DNA from: Ursus arctos
Lineage: Eukaryota; Chordata; Mammalia; Carnivora; Ursidae
Reading direction: 5' to 3'
Assembly: GCF_023065955.2 (NCBI RefSeq)
Contig: NW_026622963.1
Location: forward strand, 12,903,001 to 12,967,000
Length of the DNA: 64,000 bases
The notes beneath the pieces were generated by a model. The model did not search any database. It saw nothing but the letters and a program-made list of their open reading frames with translations, and was not told the origin of the DNA. A program made the translations under genes and the position numbers. This document shows positions 61,291 to 64,000 of the stretch, piece by piece (the first letter of the stretch is position 1; every line of letters begins with the position of its first letter).

Positions 61291-61333
<43 letters not shown>

Positions 61334-61481
61334 TGTGGCAGAGAGCTAACCAGCGAGAGAGGGAACACAAGCAGGGGAGTGGGAGAGGAAGAAGCAGGCT
61401 CCCAGCGGAGGAGCCCGGAACGCCGGGATCACGCCCTAAGCCGAAGACAGGCGCTCAATGACTGCGCCACCCAGGGACCCC
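61280..61481 (-). mobile_element. CAN-SINE with long (ATTT)n tail
   Basis: Tail ATTTTATTTATTT... with about 11 ATTT units at the left (61289-61334); head GCGCCACCCAGGGACCCC. Target duplication GGGATGTGGGCTTCTT / GGGTTGTAGGCTTCTT (61264-61279, 61482-61497). It is inside the L1 copy A 5' UTR. Confidence 0.95.
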
Positions 61482-62355
61482 GGGTTGTAGGCTTCTTGAC
61501 TTTTTAGCCTGCCTTCTGTGTTCTGGGGGAGGGGCCTGTCGCGCCGATACTCAGGCAACCCTGTTTGGGTAGAGTCTCCGTGTCCCCTGCGAGAGGGGAT
61601 GGGGATAGGCACCCTGTGAGCTGGTATTTCCAGGCTTTTGTTCTCTGGCGGCTTTCCCTGGCAGTTTGCTGTGCCTCTTCTGAGAGTCAGAGCAGCAGCG
61701 GCCAAATCTCAGCCTCTGTCTCAGAACAGAGGGATCGCGGACCGTTCTCCACTGATGTTCTGGCCACTTTAATTCTGTTACTGTTGGTGCTGCTCAGCCC
61801 TGCAGCGTCCCGGGATGTGCGCCCCACACCCGACGTCCCTGCCCTCACTTCCAGGGCCGGCACGTCTCTGTCCTTTGTGTTTCTAACACCACTAGCCACC
61901 AGCTGCCAGCTGCCCCATGCACTCCCGGAGCTCCGGGTCTCAGGCTGGTTCCAGCGAGCACACAGGAGTTCCGGAGTTCCGTGAGAAGTCTGGTGGCGTG
62001 CGCTCCCGGCTCACGGTCTCAGTCTGCTGTCTCGCCGGTGCCGGTCCGCAAGTCTGCCCGCTGCCCCCCCCCCCCCCGCCCCGGGCAGGTGGCTACCGCT
62101 TCCCGGCGCCCGAACACGGCAGCTCCCTCCCCCTTCCGTTTATTTTCCAATATCTGAGCGCAGTTTCACGGCTCCCCGCTTCGTACCTCAATACTCATCG
62201 CTGGAGATGTTCATTTGTAGAGATCCAGATGTATCTTCCTGTGTCTCAGGCTGATTCATTGGTTGTTTAGGCTGGTCTGGTACCTATATAGCTCGACTCA
62301 GGGGACCAGCTGAAAAAGGGGTCCCCTACGCCTCCGCCATCTTAACTCCACACCA

Positions 62356-63951
62356 GGTCCTACGTAATTCTGATACCTTTGCCTTGGTACATGAGAAATT
62401 TCTTTGCCCTGGCTGCTTTCAATACTGTATCCTTGGATCTAATATTTGCGAACTGCACTATGATGTGACGTGGAGTAGTTTTGTCGTGGTTGAGCTTGGG
62501 AGGGGTCTTCTCTGCCTCTTGGACACAAATGTTTGTTTCCCTTGCTAGATTACGGAAGTTTTCAACTACAATTTGTTCAAATATCTCTTCTAGACCTGTT
62601 TTTTTCTCCACCCCCTCGGGGATGCCGATGATTCTGACATTGGAACGTTTCATTAAGTCAGTAATCTCCCGTAACCTACATTCCTGAGCGTGGATTTTTT
62701 TGAGTCCAGATTCTATTTTAGCTTTCTCTTGTACTAACCCATCCTCCAATTCGCTGATATGTTCTTCTGCCTCATTCACCTTGCCATCAGAGCCTCTAGT
62801 TTTGCCTGCATTTGGCTCATAGAATTTTTAATTTTGCCAGATTCGCTCTCATTTCTGCCCTTAGAGATTCTATATTGTCATTAACATTTTCGTTAATACT
62901 TTTTTCAAAACTACACATCATCTTGACCATTGTTACTCTGAATTCCATTTCTGATAATTTGGTTATATCCATATCCATTAGTTCTGTGGCAGAGGCCACA
63001 GACTCATTGTCTTTTCTTTGCTGGGGAGGACTTCTTCTCGTCATTCTGATGAGGAGCTGTTGCGGGGTTGTCCAGAGCCCAAATTATTGACCGGGACCCA
63101 GGCTGTGCGCCCTTGTTTTATAGGGCTCTTAGGGATGTGTGCTTCTGGATTTTTCAGCCTGCCTTCTGGGGGAGGGGCCTGCCGCGCCGATACTCAGGCA
63201 ACCCTGTTTGGGTAGAGTCTCCATGTCCCCTGCGAGGGGAGATGGGATGGGCACAGTGTGAGCTGGTATTTCCAGGCTTTTGTTCTTTGGCGGTTTTCCC
63301 TGGTGGTCTGCTGAGAGTCAGAGCAGCAGTGGCCGATTCTCAGCCTTTATCTCAGAACAGAGGGATCGTGGACCGTTCTCCACTGATGTTCTGGCCACTT
63401 TAACTCTGTTACTGTTGGTACTGCTCAACCATGCAGCATCCCGGGATGTGCACCCTACACCCGGCATCCCAGCCCTCACTTCCAGGGCCGGCGCGTCTCT
63501 GTCCTTTGAATTTTAACACCGCCAGCCGCCAGCCACCCCTGCGCGCTCCCTGAGCTCCCGGTCTCAGTCTGGTTCCAGTGAGCACTCTGGAGCTCCAGTT
63601 TTCAGTCTGGTGGCGCGTGTTCCCTGGGTCATGGTCTCAGTCTGCTCTCTCGCAGGTGCCGGTCCGCGAGTCTGCCTGCTCCCCCGTGCAAGTGGCGACC
63701 GCTTCCCGGCACCCGAGCGCGGCGGCTCCCTCCCCCTTCCGTTTATCTTCCGATATCTGTGCGCGGTTTCACGGCTCCCCGCTTCGTACCTCAATACTCA
63801 GTGCTGGAGATGTTCATTTGTAGAGATCCAGATGTATCTTCCTGCATCTCAGGCTGATTCCGTGGATGTTCAGGCTGGTCTGGTACCTATCCAGCTAGGC
63901 TCAGGGGATCGGCTGAAAAAGGGGTCCCCTACTCCTCCATCTTAACTCCCC
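62356..63951 (-). mobile_element. L1 copy B: 5' UTR plus partial ORF1 only
   Basis: A second L1 5' end of the same family in the same orientation, from minus-strand GGGGAGTTAAGATGGAGGAG (about 63951) through its 5' UTR and ORF1. It stops in mid-ORF1 at 62356, where it joins copy A's 5' end directly. No body or 3' end of copy B is found in the window. Confidence 0.93.
62360..63044 (-). pseudogene. L1 copy B ORF1 (truncated, frameshifted)
   Basis: The ATG at 63044 opens a 75-codon frame (KLSEMEFRVTMVKMM), lost to a frameshift near 62817. The frame 62360-62779 (139 codons) carries the coiled-coil end and RRM region (RIIGIPEGVEKKTG, VQFANIRSKDTVLKAARAKK) and ends at GKGIRIT then TAG, created close to the junction with copy A. 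The C-terminal domain is missing. Confidence 0.93.
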
Positions 63952-63960
63952 TCTCCTCAT

Positions 63961-64000
63961 CCTTTCCATTCAACTCTTGATGGACATATGGGCTCCTCCC
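63961..64000 (-). mobile_element. Continuation of the older host L1
   Basis: 'ccattcaactcttgatggacatatgggctc' resembles the L1 ORF2 text that should follow 'ccattcatct' at 55840-55848 ('..ctgttgatggacat..'). Confidence 0.6.

Larger units (their letters stand above)
55849..62355 (-). mobile_element. Full-length inactivated L1 (copy A)
   Basis: Minus-strand element: tail and 3' UTR at the left (55849-56130), ORF2, ORF1, and a CpG-rich 5' UTR ending at about 62352 with minus-strand GGAGTTAAGATGGCGGAGG, which contains a YY1-type AAGATGGC start site. About 6.1 kb after subtracting two inserted SINEs (60045-60276 and 61280-61481). The 5' UTR has a C14 run near 62061. It is sense-oriented relative to NIPA1. 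Confidence 0.93.
42474..64000 (-). other. NIPA1: NIPA1 intron 1 (partial)
   Basis: Runs from the exon 2 acceptor to the right edge without any exon 1 candidate (no alanine-rich CpG-rich coding start). Mostly L1 and SINE. Unique-looking stretches without recognised repeats are 42480-43160, 44216-44780, 48744-49498, 49732-50640, 51800-53084 and 54921-55330; I see no gene in them. Confidence 0.85.

Noticed and set aside
55849..62355. Active L1 (copy A)
   Set aside because: ORF1 has a stop and a frameshift, ORF2 has several frame breaks, and two SINEs have inserted.

Overview
This is mammalian nuclear DNA from a carnivore. Nearly every insertion carries the tRNA-Lys-derived carnivore SINE (CAN-SINE / SINEC) signature GGGGCGCCTGGGTGGC, and the younger LINE-1 copies end in the carnivore-type 3' UTR. 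The abundant SINE form with 'GGTGGCACAGCGGTTAAGCG' and 'CTCGCTGGCTGTCTC' suggests an arctoid caniform (bear, seal or relative). That last step is inference from remembered repeat families.

The one protein-coding gene with exons in the window is NIPA1, on the minus strand. Four coding exons are intact and joined by canonical splice sites: 42426-42473, 41329-41419, 17759-17919 and 14816-15327. They encode the part matching residues 60 to 329 of the 329-residue human protein. Exon 1 (about the first 59 residues) must lie beyond position 64000. A repeat-poor stretch from 14815 down to about 9595 fits the long NIPA1 3' UTR and ends at a good poly(A) signal. Further left, a CpG island at about 3770-4700 sits where the promoter of NIPA2 is expected (same orientation, next gene in mammals). 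Positions 1 to about 4060 would then be NIPA2 first-intron or 5' UTR territory, holding only old L2 and MIR repeats. So the window spans the NIPA2 promoter, a roughly 5 kb intergenic spacer and most of NIPA1, two membrane magnesium-transporter genes that are neighbours in human 15q11.2.

The rest is mainly transposable elements in NIPA1 introns. Intron 4 (15328-17758) is short and contains an unexplained plus-strand exon-like open stretch. Intron 3 (17920-41328) holds old L1 bodies (22.3-31.3 kb), several CAN-SINEs, a MER5A-type hAT fragment and a full-length but broken plus-strand L1 (34257-40424). Intron 1 (from 42474 to the right edge) holds nested L1 pieces, a 3.9 kb 5'-truncated L1 split by a SINE, and an 8 kb minus-strand composite L1 with two 5' ends in tandem at the right edge.

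I found no sign of a new multi-gene system. The most unusual items are the composite tandem-5' L1, the orphan exon-like stretch antisense to NIPA1, two candidate 3' transductions, four tightly spaced inverted SINE pairs, and a tiny insert between perfect 16-bp repeats. All L1 reading frames I checked are broken, so none looks able to move on its own.
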